Shown in pieces: positions 54,662-64,000 of a DNA stretch of 64,000 bases. The notes below the pieces were generated by a model. That model had not been told where the DNA came from and did no database searches. It was given only the letters and a program-made list of their open reading frames with translations. The stretch comes from Agromyces albus. GTDB taxonomy: Bacteria > Actinomycetota > Actinomycetes > Actinomycetales > Microbacteriaceae. The position numbers and the translations under genes were made by a program. Numbering within the stretch: position 1 is the stretch's first letter; each line of letters starts with the position of its first letter. Where the stretch lies: the NCBI RefSeq assembly GCF_004134825.1, contig NZ_SDPN01000019.1:1-64000 (forward strand), given 5' to 3'.

Positions 54662-55510
54662 GTGAGTGAGACAGGACTCGGCGAATTCATCCGTGAGCGG
54701 CGCGAGGCGATCACGCCCGCAGAGGTCGGACTCCCGGCGGGCAGCCGGCGTCGCACCCCCGGCCTGCGCCGGACGGAGCTCGCGATGCTCGCCGGCATCA
54801 GCGTCGAGTACCTCACCCGACTCGAGCAGGGGCGCGACCGGCACCCATCGGCGCAAGTGCTCTCCGCGCTCGGCGAGGCGCTGCTCCTCTCGCCCGCCGA
54901 ACGGTCGCACTTGCGACTGCTCTGGAAGTCGGCGGGCGGGGGCGACGTGCTCTGCGCTGCCGCCGAGCCTCCAGCTCGCGACGTCCGTCCGACCGTGCGC
55001 GCCGTGCTGCACCGTCTCGACCCGATGCCGGCCTTCGCGATGAATCGGCTCGGCGACATCCTCGCCGCAACGCCGGGCTTCGAGCGACTCGTCGCGCCAC
55101 TGGGCGTGCTCGACGAGGACGTGCCCAACCTGCTGCGCTATGCCTTCACCGACGAGCGGGCACTGCAGGCCTTCCCGCAGTGGGCGTGCGTGGCCGACCA
55201 TCTCGTCAACCGGCTCCGCACGATCGCTCCGTCCGACGTGCACACCGACGAACTCGTCGAGGAGCTCACGGTCACCGCGGGCTCCGCCTTTCTCACGCGC
55301 ATGGCGGCGCCGATCGTCGTCGCTCGCGTGGCGGGCGTCATCGAGCTGCACCAGCCCGACGTCGGCCCGCTCAGGTTGGCATTCGAATCGCTCGAGCTTC
55401 CCTCAGACGACGCGCTGCAACTCGTTGCCCTGCTGCCGGCCGACGAGGCCGCTTCGGCAGCGCTCGATCGCATCGCCGAGCGCGGGCCACGGCGGTTGCG
55501 CGCGGTCTGA
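54662..55510 (+). CDS. XRE-family regulator with MmyB-like ligand domain
   Basis: 282 residues, GTG start. Helix-turn-helix at residues 37-65 (RRTELAMLAGISVEYLTRLE, then QGRDRHPSAQVLSAL). The rest is the MmyB-like domain common in actinobacteria (DPMPAFAMNRLGDILAATPGF in part, LLRYAFTDERA, ELTVTAGSAFLTRM) that binds an unknown small ligand, and ends with ALQLVALLPADE. Such regulators often sit divergent to, and control, an SDR gene as here. Confidence 0.92.
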   Translation: MSETGLGEFIRERREAITPAEVGLPAGSRRRTPGLRRTELAMLAGISVEYLTRLEQGRDRHPSAQVLSALGEALLLSPAERSHLRLLWKSAGGGDVLCAAAEPPARDVRPTVRAVLHRLDPMPAFAMNRLGDILAATPGFERLVAPLGVLDEDVPNLLRYAFTDERALQAFPQWACVADHLVNRLRTIAPSDVHTDELVEELTVTAGSAFLTRMAAPIVVARVAGVIELHQPDVGPLRLAFESLELPSDDALQLVALLPADEAASAALDRIAERGPRRLRAV

Positions 55511-55516
55511 GCGGAG

Positions 55517-57247
55517 TCAGTCCACCTTCACGATGTCGGGAGCCTCGAGCCGCACGCGGTCGGCGGACTCGTCGTCGGGCTGCAGTTGCGAAGCTCGCTC
55601 GGCAGCCACCCGCTCGAGGTAGCGCTCGACCTCGAGCGCCTCTCGCGCGGCATCCCAGCCGAGCACGCCGGCCATGAGCCTCGCCGCGACCGGTGCCGCG
55701 GAGACCCCGCGGTCCCACGCCTCGATCGAGATGCGGGTGCGGCGCGCGAGCACGTCGTCGAGGTGCAGTGCTCCCTCGTGCGAGGCCGCGTAGACGACCT
55801 CGGCCTCGAGGTAGTCGTCGGCGCCCGGCAGGGGCTCGCCGAGCGAGGCATCCGACCTGATGATGTCGAGCAGTTCGTCGGTCATCGTGCCGTAGCGATT
55901 GAGCAGGTGCTCGATGCGCACCTTGTGCACGCCGAAGGCGCGGGCGATCTTGCCGCGCTTGTTCCACGCGGCCTGGTAGCCCTCGGCGCCGAGCAGCGGG
56001 ATGTCTTGAGTCGTGGAGGCGGGAACCTTGCCATCGAGGGCGTCGGCGGCCGCGTCGATCGCGTCTTTGGCCATCACCCGGTAGGTGGTCCACTTGCCGC
56101 CGGCGACGACGACGAGACCCGGCACCGTGTGTGCCACGACGTGTTCACGCGAGAGCTTGGAGGTCTGCTCGCTCTCACCTGCGAGCAGCGGTCGGAGCCC
56201 CGCGTACACACCCTCGACGTCTTCGCGCGTGAGCGGCACGCCGAGCACGGCGTTCACATGCTCGAGCAGGTAGTCGATGTCGGCCGCCGTCGCCGCAGGG
56301 TGCGCCTTGTCGAGGTTCCAGTCGGTGTCGGTCGTGCCGATCAGCCAGTGACGCCCCCACGGGATGACGAAGAGCACGCTCTTCTCGGTGCGGAGGAGGA
56401 GCCCCATTGTCGACTGGAAGCGGTCGCGAGGCACGACGAGGTGGATGCCCTTCGAGGCTCGCACGTGGAACGTGCCACGTTCGCCGACCATGCGCTGCGT
56501 GTCGTCGGTCCACACTCCGGTGGCGTTCACGACCTGCTTGGCGCGCACCTCGAAGCGCTCGTCGGTCTGCAGGTCGTGCGCCTTCACGCCCACCACTCGC
56601 TCGCCGACCTTGATGAAGCCCTCGACCTTCACGCGGCTCGCGACGTGCGCGCCGTAGAACGACGCGGTGCGGGCCAGGGAGGCGACGTACCGGGCGTCGT
56701 CGACCTGCCCGTCGTAGTAGGTGATCCCACCGATGAGCGCGTTCGGCGCGAGCGACGGAATCGCCTTCATCACCTGGCGCTTCGAGAGGTGGCGGTGGTG
56801 CGGCACGCCGGGCGGGCGACCGCCCGTGTAGCTGAAGAGATCGTAGAGCAGCATGCCGGCGCCGACGTAGAAGCGTTCGATGAACCGCGTCTTCAACGGG
56901 TAGAGGAATCGCACGGGTTTCACGAGGTGCGGCGCGATGCGCTGCAGCAGCAGACCCCGCTCGATGAGCGCCTCGCGCACGAGCCGGAAGTCGAGCTGTT
57001 CGAGATAGCGGATGCCGCCGTGCACGAGCTTCGACGAACGACTCGAGGTGCCCGACGCCCAGTCACGAGCCTCGAGCAGGCCGACGCTGAGACCACGCGT
57101 CACGGCGTCGAGCGCGCTGCCGGTGCCGACGATGCCGCCTCCGACGACGAGGATGTCGAGCTCTTTCTCCTTCAGGCGAGCGATCGCCGCTTCTCGTTCC
57201 TCTGGTCCGAGCTTCGTCGAACGCGTCACCGTATTGAGTCTCGCCAT
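55517..57247 (-). CDS. glpD: Aerobic glycerol-3-phosphate dehydrogenase
   Basis: 576 residues; membrane-associated FAD enzyme that oxidises glycerol-3-P to DHAP with electrons to quinone. FAD motif LDILVVGGGIVGTGSALDAV at residue 31, then SSRSSKLVHGGIRYLE and the PWGRHWLIGTTDTDW substrate loop; C-terminal DAO_C domain. GGGGA precedes the ATG. Monocistronic. Works downstream of the glycerophosphodiesterase at 43-44.1 kb. Confidence 0.95.
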   Translation of the reverse strand: MARLNTVTRSTKLGPEEREAAIARLKEKELDILVVGGGIVGTGSALDAVTRGLSVGLLEARDWASGTSSRSSKLVHGGIRYLEQLDFRLVREALIERGLLLQRIAPHLVKPVRFLYPLKTRFIERFYVGAGMLLYDLFSYTGGRPPGVPHHRHLSKRQVMKAIPSLAPNALIGGITYYDGQVDDARYVASLARTASFYGAHVASRVKVEGFIKVGERVVGVKAHDLQTDERFEVRAKQVVNATGVWTDDTQRMVGERGTFHVRASKGIHLVVPRDRFQSTMGLLLRTEKSVLFVIPWGRHWLIGTTDTDWNLDKAHPAATAADIDYLLEHVNAVLGVPLTREDVEGVYAGLRPLLAGESEQTSKLSREHVVAHTVPGLVVVAGGKWTTYRVMAKDAIDAAADALDGKVPASTTQDIPLLGAEGYQAAWNKRGKIARAFGVHKVRIEHLLNRYGTMTDELLDIIRSDASLGEPLPGADDYLEAEVVYAASHEGALHLDDVLARRTRISIEAWDRGVSAAPVAARLMAGVLGWDAAREALEVERYLERVAAERASQLQPDDESADRVRLEAPDIVKVD

Positions 57248-57344
57248 CGTCGTTCCCCATCCTCACGGCCGGGCGCCTGCACGGCCGCGCGCTCGCGTTC
57301 CACGCTACCCGAGGGGTGGGCCTCGCGCTATGAAGCGCGCGCGT

Positions 57345-58469
57345 TCAGGCGCCGCTGTACGGCGCGACGATGACCTCGACGCGCTGGAACTCCTTGAGGT
57401 CGGAATACCCCGTGGTGGCCATCGAGCGCTTGAGCGCCCCGATGAGGTTGGCCGTGCCGTCGGCGGCCGGCGCAGGGCCGTAGAGGATCTCCTCGAGGGG
57501 GGCGACCTGGCCGACCTTGACCCGCTGGCCGCGGGGTAGCTTCGCGTGGTGCGCCTCTGCGCCCCAGTGGAAGCCGGCGCCCGGGGCATCCGTCGCCCGA
57601 GCGAGTGCCGCGCCGAGCATGACGGCGTCGGCGCCGCACGCGATCGCCTTCACGATGTCGCCGGACTTGCCGACGCCGCCGTCGGCGATGACGTGCACGT
57701 AGCGCCCGCCCGACTCGTCGAGGTAGTCGCGGCGGGCGCCGGCGACATCCGCCACCGCGGTGGCCATCGGCGCGTGGATGCCGAGCGTCGCCCGCGTCGT
57801 GGACGCCGCTCCCCCGCCGAAGCCGACGAGCACGCCCGCTGCGCCCGTGCGCATGAGGTGCAGCGCGGCCGTGTAGGTGCCCGCTCCACCGACGATGACG
57901 GGCACGTCGAGCTCGTAGATGAACTTCTTGAGGTTCAGCGGCTCCTGGTTCCTCGAGACGTGCTCGGCCGAGACCGTGGTGCCGCGGATCACGAAGAGGT
58001 CGACCCCTGCGGCGACGACGGTCTCGTACAGCTCTTGCGTGCGTTGCGGCGAGAGCGCGCCCGCGACCGTGACGCCGGCCGCGCGGATCTCGGCGAGGCG
58101 CTCGGTGACGAGCTCGGGCCTGATGGGCGCCGAGTAGAGCTCCTGCATGCGCGTGGTCGCCTTCTCGGCGGACAGCCCGCGGATCTCGGCGAGCACCGAC
58201 TCGGCGTCGTCGTACCTGGTCCACAGGCCCTCGAGGTCGAGCACGCCGAGTCCGCCGAGCTGGCCCATCATGATCGCCGTGCGAGGCGAGACGACGGAAT
58301 CCATCGGGGCCGCGAGGAACGGGATGTCGAACTGGTAGGCGTCGATCGACCACGTCGTCGAGACGTCTTCGGGGTCGCGCGTGCGGCGGCTCGGAACGAT
58401 CGCGATGTCGTCGAAGGCATAGACACGACGGCCCCGCTTCGAGCGGCCGATCTCGATCTCCTGGGTCAC
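57345..58469 (-). CDS. guaB3: GuaB3-type IMP dehydrogenase-related protein
   Basis: 374 residues, GTG start. IMPDH/GMPR barrel without the CBS pair, of the high-GC Gram-positive group (TIGR01304). IVPSRRTRDPEDVSTTW, PFLAAPMDSVVSP, VIVGGAGTYTAALHLMRTG, HVIADGGVGKSGDIVKAIACG. The catalytic loop reads GFGGGAASTTRATLGI, so Ser stands where canonical GuaB has Cys (GPGSICTTR in the gene at 61.5 kb). Reaction therefore uncertain. TAGGGT lies 6 nt before the GTG, suggesting a leaderless mRNA. Confidence 0.92.
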   Translation of the reverse strand: MTQEIEIGRSKRGRRVYAFDDIAIVPSRRTRDPEDVSTTWSIDAYQFDIPFLAAPMDSVVSPRTAIMMGQLGGLGVLDLEGLWTRYDDAESVLAEIRGLSAEKATTRMQELYSAPIRPELVTERLAEIRAAGVTVAGALSPQRTQELYETVVAAGVDLFVIRGTTVSAEHVSRNQEPLNLKKFIYELDVPVIVGGAGTYTAALHLMRTGAAGVLVGFGGGAASTTRATLGIHAPMATAVADVAGARRDYLDESGGRYVHVIADGGVGKSGDIVKAIACGADAVMLGAALARATDAPGAGFHWGAEAHHAKLPRGQRVKVGQVAPLEEILYGPAPAADGTANLIGALKRSMATTGYSDLKEFQRVEVIVAPYSGA

Positions 58470-58475
58470 GAGTCA

Positions 58476-58481
58476 ACCCTA
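58476..58481 (-). promoter_or_regulatory. Candidate -10 box of leaderless guaB3
   Basis: TAGGGT on the minus strand, 6 nt before the GTG start. Confidence 0.45.
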
Positions 58482-58502
58482 CCCAACCTCCACGGACCCG
58501 CT

Positions 58503-58524
58503 GGTTGAGGAGGCGCGTCAGCGC
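58503..58524. repeat. Half REP-like element overlapping the ABC-F stop codon
   Basis: GGTTGAGGAGGCGCGTCAGC resembles one arm of the REP-like family and contains the reverse-strand stop of the ABC-F gene (58518-58520). The GTATCGAAACC arm is missing. Confidence 0.5.
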
Positions 58525-60218
58525 GCTCGCGCCACGCGCCCCTCGTTCCACACCGGGGCATCCGACTCGACGACCTCACCGTCGGCACCGAACACCACGA
58601 ACCGGTCGAAGCTGCGCGTGAACCAGCGGTCGTGCGTCACGGCGAGCACGGTGCCGTCGAATCGCGAGAGCGCGTCCTCGAGTGCCTCGGCCGAGACGAG
58701 GTCGAGGTTGTCGGTGGGCTCGTCGAGCAGCAGCAACGTCGCCCCCGACAGCTCGAGCAGCAGGATCTGCAGCCGCGCCTGCTGGCCGCCCGAGAGCGAG
58801 TCGAAGGTCTGCTGCGCGGATGCCGCGAGCCCATACCGATCGAGCGCCGAACTCGCGGCCTCCCGCGCCATGCCGTCGCGGTTCGCGTCACCGCGATGCA
58901 GGATGTCGAGCAGGGTGCGCCCGCGGAACTCGGGGTGCTCGTGGTTCTGCGCGAACCACCCCGGCACGACTCGCGCACCGAGCACCGCGCGTCCGGTGTG
59001 CGGGATCCGGGCGAGCTTCTCCCCGGCCGTCGTGACGTGCCCGAGCGTGCGATCGGGGTCGGTGCCGCCGCCGGCGAGCAACCGGAGGAAATGCGACTTG
59101 CCCGAGCCGTTCGATCCGAGCACCGCCACCCGGTCGCCGTACCAGACCTCGAGGTCGAACGGCTTCATGAGGCCCGTGAGCTCGAGGCGCTCGCACACCA
59201 CCGAGCGCTTGCCGGTGCGCGCCCCGCGCAGCCGCATCGCGACGTTCTGCGACGGCGGGCGCTCCTCGGGCGGCCCGGCCTCCTCGAACTTCCGCAGTCG
59301 CGTGACGGCGGCCTGGTAGCGCGACGCCATGCCGTCGTTGTAGGTGGCCTTCACCTTGAGCGTCGCCACGAGCGTTCGCAGTGCGGCGTGCTGTTCATCC
59401 CAGCGCCGGCGCAACTCGTCGAGCCGCTCGAAGCGCTCCTCGCGCGCGCGGTGGTATCCCTCGAAGCTGCCGCCGTGCACCCACGCGGTGTTCCCTGCGG
59501 CACCGAGCTCGAGCGTCACGATGCGGTCGGCGGCTTGCGCGAGCAGCTCGCGGTCGTGCGAGACGAGGAGCACCGTCTTCTGCGTCGACCGCAGTTGCGC
59601 CTCGAGCCAGCGCTTGCCGGGCACGTCGAGGGAGTTGTCGGGCTCATCGAGGAGCAGCACCTGCTCGGGCCCGCGGAAGAGCGCCTCGAGCGCCAGGCGC
59701 TTCTGCTCACCGCCCGAGAGCGTGGCGAGCTCACGCCACCTGGCGCGCTCGAAGGGAATACCGAGTGCCGCGCTCGTGCAGTGATCCCATACGACCTCCT
59801 GCTCGTAGCCGCCGGCCTCGGCGTACTCGGCGAGCGCCGTCGCGTAGCGCATCTGCGCCGCCGTGTCGTCGCGCTCGATGAGGGCGTCCTCGGATGCCTC
59901 GAGCTCGATCGCCGCGGCCCTGATGCGGGCCGGTGCGACCGACACGAGCAGCCCAGCGACCGTCTCGGCAGCCCCGTCGACGGTGCTGCCGGTGCCCACG
60001 AACTGGTCCATCACGCCGAGTCCCCCATCGACCTGCACGCTGCCCTCGTCGGGGCGGACGTCGCCGCGGATGATGCGCAGGAGCGTCGACTTGCCCGCGC
60101 CGTTCGCGCCGATGAGCGCCGTCGTCGCGGCATCCGTCACCCGGAATGCGAGGTCGGAGAGCAGCGGCCTGCCGTCGGGCAGCGAGAACGAGACGCCGTT
60201 GACGTCGATGAAGCCCAT
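58518..60218 (-). CDS. ABC-F family ATPase (ribosome-acting, two NBDs, no membrane domain)
   Basis: 566 residues. NBD1: Walker A GANGAGKSTLLR, signature LSGGEQKRLALEA, Walker B VLLLDEPDNSLD. NBD2: GSNGSGKSHFLR, LSGGQQARLQILLLE, LLLLDEPTDNLD. A basic helical linker (about residues 250-330; ERFERLDELRRRWDEQH) joins them. ABC-F proteins act on ribosomes, either as translation factors or antibiotic protection; the linker does not reveal a class here. NBD1 has DN in place of TN in the D-loop approach. Monocistronic; ends inside a REP-like half element. Confidence 0.92.
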   Translation of the reverse strand: MGFIDVNGVSFSLPDGRPLLSDLAFRVTDAATTALIGANGAGKSTLLRIIRGDVRPDEGSVQVDGGLGVMDQFVGTGSTVDGAAETVAGLLVSVAPARIRAAAIELEASEDALIERDDTAAQMRYATALAEYAEAGGYEQEVVWDHCTSAALGIPFERARWRELATLSGGEQKRLALEALFRGPEQVLLLDEPDNSLDVPGKRWLEAQLRSTQKTVLLVSHDRELLAQAADRIVTLELGAAGNTAWVHGGSFEGYHRAREERFERLDELRRRWDEQHAALRTLVATLKVKATYNDGMASRYQAAVTRLRKFEEAGPPEERPPSQNVAMRLRGARTGKRSVVCERLELTGLMKPFDLEVWYGDRVAVLGSNGSGKSHFLRLLAGGGTDPDRTLGHVTTAGEKLARIPHTGRAVLGARVVPGWFAQNHEHPEFRGRTLLDILHRGDANRDGMAREAASSALDRYGLAASAQQTFDSLSGGQQARLQILLLELSGATLLLLDEPTDNLDLVSAEALEDALSRFDGTVLAVTHDRWFTRSFDRFVVFGADGEVVESDAPVWNEGRVARAR

Positions 60219-60332
60219 GCGAGTGTCCGATCGGTCGGCGGCCGTGCCGCGCCGCCCCCCGGGCAGCCGACCAGACTACACCGCACCGCGAGTTCCCGTG
60301 CCACCCGACCCGATCTGCGGCAAGCTGGAGGC

Positions 60333-61499
60333 ATGCAACGCATCGCCGCTGAACCGCTCGACGCCCTCCGCAACCGCACGAGCGCGAAGTGGCGCAGCTA
60401 CCCCGCCGACGTGCTGCCGCTGCCCGTCGCCGAGATGGACTACCCGCTCGCCGAGCCCATCGCCGCGGCGCTCATCGACGCGGTGCGGCGCTCGGACACG
60501 GGCTACAACCAGGGCAGCCGCACCGTCGCCGAGGCGTTCCAGGGCTTCGCGGCGACGCGCCTCGGCTGGGACGTCGACCCGGCCCGCGTCACGTGCACCG
60601 CCGACGTGAGCATGGGCATCGTCGAGGTGCTGCGCCGGGTCACGAGCCCGGGCGACGGCGTCGTCATCACGCCGCCGATCTACCCGCCGTTCTTCGACCT
60701 CGTGACCGAGAGCTCGGCCCGGATCGTCGAAGTGCCGATGCTCGGTGGCATCGACGAGGGCTGGTCCCTCGACCTCGAGGGCATCGAGGCGGCGTTCGAG
60801 GCGGGCGCCCGGGCGATGGTGCTCTGCAACCCGCACAATCCGATCGGCATGGTTCCGGATGCCGCGACGCTCGCGGCGCTCGCCGACATCGCCGCGCGCC
60901 ACGACGTCACAATCGTCGCCGACGAGGTGCACGGGCCGCTCGCGCAGCCCGCGACGCCCTACACGCCGTTCCTCACGGTCTCGGACGCCGCGCGCGAGCA
61001 TGGCATCGCGATCACGTCGGCCAGCAAGTCGTTCAACATCGCCGGACTGAAGTCCGCGCTCGTCGTCACCGCGAGCGATCGCGGCGACCGGGTCCGTGCC
61101 GCCCTGCCCTACGAAGTCGAATGGCGCATGGGGCAGTTCGGCGCGATCGCATCGGTCGCGGCGTTCCGGGCCGGCGGGCGGTGGCTCGACGGCGTGCTCG
61201 CGAGCCTCGACGACAATCGGCGTCTGCTCGCCGACCTCCTCGCCGACGAGCTCCCCGGGGTGCGCTACCGGATGCCCGACGCCACGTACCTCGCGTGGCT
61301 CGACCTCTCAGAGCTCGGCTGGGGCGACGACCCGGCGGCCTACGCCCTCGAGCACGCGAAGGTCGCGCTCGCCAACGGGCCGACGTTCGGTGCCACCGTG
61401 GGACGTGGACATGCGCGACTCAACTTCGCGTGCACGCCCGAGGTGCTCGACGAGGCGATCACGCGGCTGGCGGAGGCCGCCTCCCCGGTGGTCGAGTAG
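60333..61499 (+). CDS. PatB/MalY-type PLP aminotransferase (cystathionine beta-lyase)
   Basis: 388 residues, fold-type I PLP enzyme. LPLPVAEMDYPLAEPI at the start is the MalY/PatB hallmark; LCNPHNPIGMV, ADEVHGPL and SASKSFNIAGLK with the PLP Lys follow; the C-terminal RLNFACTPEVLDEAI carries the carboxylate Arg. Expected to cleave cystathionine or Cys conjugates (beta C-S lyase). CTGGAGGC lies just before the ATG. The final codons (PVVE and stop) are encoded by a REP-like element that also fills the gap to guaB. Confidence 0.93.
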   Translation: MQRIAAEPLDALRNRTSAKWRSYPADVLPLPVAEMDYPLAEPIAAALIDAVRRSDTGYNQGSRTVAEAFQGFAATRLGWDVDPARVTCTADVSMGIVEVLRRVTSPGDGVVITPPIYPPFFDLVTESSARIVEVPMLGGIDEGWSLDLEGIEAAFEAGARAMVLCNPHNPIGMVPDAATLAALADIAARHDVTIVADEVHGPLAQPATPYTPFLTVSDAAREHGIAITSASKSFNIAGLKSALVVTASDRGDRVRAALPYEVEWRMGQFGAIASVAAFRAGGRWLDGVLASLDDNRRLLADLLADELPGVRYRMPDATYLAWLDLSELGWGDDPAAYALEHAKVALANGPTFGATVGRGHARLNFACTPEVLDEAITRLAEAASPVVE

Positions 61500-61534
61500 C
61501 GACGCGCGCAGCGCGACGCGTATCGAGGCCACCC
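61485..61534. repeat. REP-like element between convergent aminotransferase and guaB
   Basis: A full 50-bp copy from CCGGTGGTCGAGTAGCGACG to GTATCGAGGCCACCC. Its GAGTAG supplies the last Glu codon and stop of the aminotransferase, and its other end abuts the guaB stop at 61535. It therefore forms the whole intergenic region. Confidence 0.85.
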
Positions 61535-63046
<1,512 letters not shown>

Positions 63047-63111
63047 TCAATCTGTGATGCCCCAGTGGCCGCGCGAAAGTGAATCGTGCGATCACTCAAT
63101 GTTAAGCGAGT

Positions 63112-63140
63112 TTGCATAGAGGGCATTCCCCGGATAACAA
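63112..63140 (+). promoter_or_regulatory. Promoter candidate for the LivH-type permease gene
   Basis: -35 TTGCAT (63112-63117), 17-bp spacer, -10 TAACAA (63135-63140). It would give a 5' leader of about 120 nt. The same A/T-rich stretch probably also holds the guaB promoter on the other strand. Confidence 0.45.
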
Positions 63141-63225
63141 TCGAGGGCCATTGTGGACCGCGCATGAAACACTTGGGACATAATCGGCACGTACTGTCGA
63201 CGACGATGTCGATAGGAAGACCGGA

Positions 63226-63249
63226 CCCGGGCGGCCATAAGCCCCCGGG
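63226..63249 (+). other. Leader hairpin just before the permease ribosome-binding site
   Basis: CCCGGG-c-GGC-CATAA-GCC-CCCGGG: nine paired bases with a single bulged C and a 5-nt loop, ending 7 nt before GGAGG. Could modulate translation. Confidence 0.4.
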
Positions 63250-63265
63250 CACCCTTGGAGGTGCA

Positions 63266-64000
63266 GTGGAACCCACGCAATCAGTCGCCAAACGGTCGCC
63301 CCGAAGGTGGCTCGTCCTCCTCGGAATCCTGTTGTCCGCACTCACTCTGTCCGGCATCGCAGCGTCCCCTGCGATGGCGGACACCGTGAGTACGGAGGAC
63401 AGTACCGAGGAATTCGAGTACTTCTTCACGGGCAACGTGACCTTCGATGATGAACCGCTCGAGGGCGTTCGCATCACGGTCGAAGGCGCCGACGACTTCG
63501 AAGCCGAGACAGAGACCGACGCCGAGGGCAGGTGGCGCATCGGCGTGCCCGAGAAGGGCGAGTACGAGCTCACGCTCGACGAGGACACCCTTCCTGAAGG
63601 CGTCGTCGTGGCGGAAGGCCAGGCGACCATCACCTCGGAGTTCGGGCTCACGAAGCTCAAGGCGGTGAACTTCTTCCTCGGCGAGGGCCAGCGCACCACG
63701 ACCGACTTCGGCGCCCAGGTGCTCATCCGGTTCATCAACGGTCTGAACTTCGGCCTCCTGCTCGCACTCGCGGCGATCGGCCTCTCGCTGATCTTCGGCA
63801 CCACGGGCCTGTCGAACTTCGCGCATGCGGAGATGGTCACGTTCGGGGCGCTCATGATGCTGACCTTCGGGGTCGACCTCGCGTTCCCGATCTGGCTCGC
63901 CATCATCATCGCGATCGTCCTCAGCGCAGCGCTCGGCTGGACGCTCGACGCCGTGATCTGGAAACCGCTCCGCAGGCGCGGAGTGGGCCTCATCCAGCTC
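63266..64000 (+). CDS. Partial LivH-family branched-chain amino-acid/urea ABC permease with N-terminal secreted domain
   Basis: Open to the right edge, so the C-terminus is missing. GTG start at 63266 chosen for GGAGG 4 nt upstream. A basic stretch (KRSPRRW) and signal-like helix (LVLLGILLSALTLSGIAAS) end near PAMAD. About 105 residues of an outer carboxypeptidase-regulatory/SpaA-like beta domain follow (VTFDDEPLEGVRITVEG, TDAEGRWRIGVPEKGEYEL). Then the LivH-type permease begins: FINGLNFGLLLALAAIGLSL, IFGTTGLSNFAHAEMVTFGA. Such permeases normally begin at the first permease helix, so this is a fusion. Partner LivM/F/G genes would lie to the right. Not closed by a stop in this window. Confidence 0.8.
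   Translation, partial: MEPTQSVAKRSPRRWLVLLGILLSALTLSGIAASPAMADTVSTEDSTEEFEYFFTGNVTFDDEPLEGVRITVEGADDFEAETETDAEGRWRIGVPEKGEYELTLDEDTLPEGVVVAEGQATITSEFGLTKLKAVNFFLGEGQRTTTDFGAQVLIRFINGLNFGLLLALAAIGLSLIFGTTGLSNFAHAEMVTFGALMMLTFGVDLAFPIWLAIIIAIVLSAALGWTLDAVIWKPLRRRGVGLIQL

Noticed and set aside
58632-60330. Long open frame upstream of the PatB gene in its own frame
   Set aside because: It is the antisense shadow of the ABC-F gene. The real protein begins at 60333, where GGAGG precedes an ATG and the MalY/PatB hallmark follows.

Overview
The window is 64 kb of very GC-rich DNA packed with genes on both strands. Several features point to an actinobacterium of the Microbacteriaceae type. Start codons are often GTG or TTG. 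Many genes have TANNNT hexamers 6-7 nt before the start codon and no Shine-Dalgarno sequence, which is the usual actinobacterial leaderless pattern. Gene content agrees: paired GuaB and GuaB3, an HNH/DUF222 nuclease, a homodimeric NADP-isocitrate dehydrogenase, and the order sucC-sucD-PerM-like-purN-purH known from mycobacteria. I saw no rRNA, tRNA, CRISPR array, prophage or insertion sequence. Genus assignment (for example Agromyces) is inference only.

Layout. 1-5.6 kb: the 3' part of a proline-stalked surface protein, a convergent MFS exporter, purU, a small YrdB-type membrane protein, and a YhgE/Pip-like membrane protein divergent from its probable TetR repressor. 5.6-13.5 kb: one long minus-strand amino-sugar operon (ROK repressor, sugar-binding lipoprotein, two permeases, GH3 N-acetylglucosaminidase, ROK kinase, NagB). 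It is driven from a leaderless promoter covered by a palindrome. 13.7-22.2 kb: an unknown anchored coiled-coil protein, icd, a GNAT acetyltransferase with an alkyltransferase-like protein, an HNH/DUF222 nuclease flanked by REP-like repeats, adenine deaminase, and a NarL-type two-component system. 22.5-32.6 kb: a giant membrane patatin, an asymmetric heterodimeric ABC exporter preceded by a candidate leader peptide and hairpins, a dimethylargininase fused to a membrane domain, and a Leu/Val dehydrogenase.

32.8-45 kb: purH-purN, a PerM-like protein, sucD-sucC, VIT1-type transporter, DUF72, pcrA/uvrD, glycerophosphodiesterase and a Bax1-I/YccA protein. 45-51.4 kb: a large secreted protein with three CWB2 cell-wall-binding repeats, guaA, DUF3817, and a divergent TetR/VOC pair with duplicated operators. 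51.4-64 kb: a cytoplasmic-looking HtrA-type protease, SURF1, a KhtT-like subunit, a divergent SDR/XRE pair, glpD, guaB3, an ABC-F protein, a PatB-type C-S lyase, guaB, and the start of a LivH-family permease that carries an unusual secreted domain at its N-terminus and runs off the right edge.

How the genes work together. The clearest pathway is import and breakdown of GlcNAc-type oligosaccharides to fructose-6-phosphate. The operon lacks nagA and the transport ATPase, which must be encoded elsewhere. Purine metabolism is spread through the window (purU, purN, purH, adenine deaminase, guaA, guaB, guaB3). A family of about 50-bp REP-like elements sits at gene 3' ends and sometimes supplies the stop codon. 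The word GGATGCC/GGCATCC recurs in genes and in terminator stems. The most intriguing loci are the leader-peptide/ABC exporter region (29.9-30.2 kb), the membrane-DDAH fusion (30.2-31.5 kb) and the secreted-domain/LivH fusion (63.3-64 kb).
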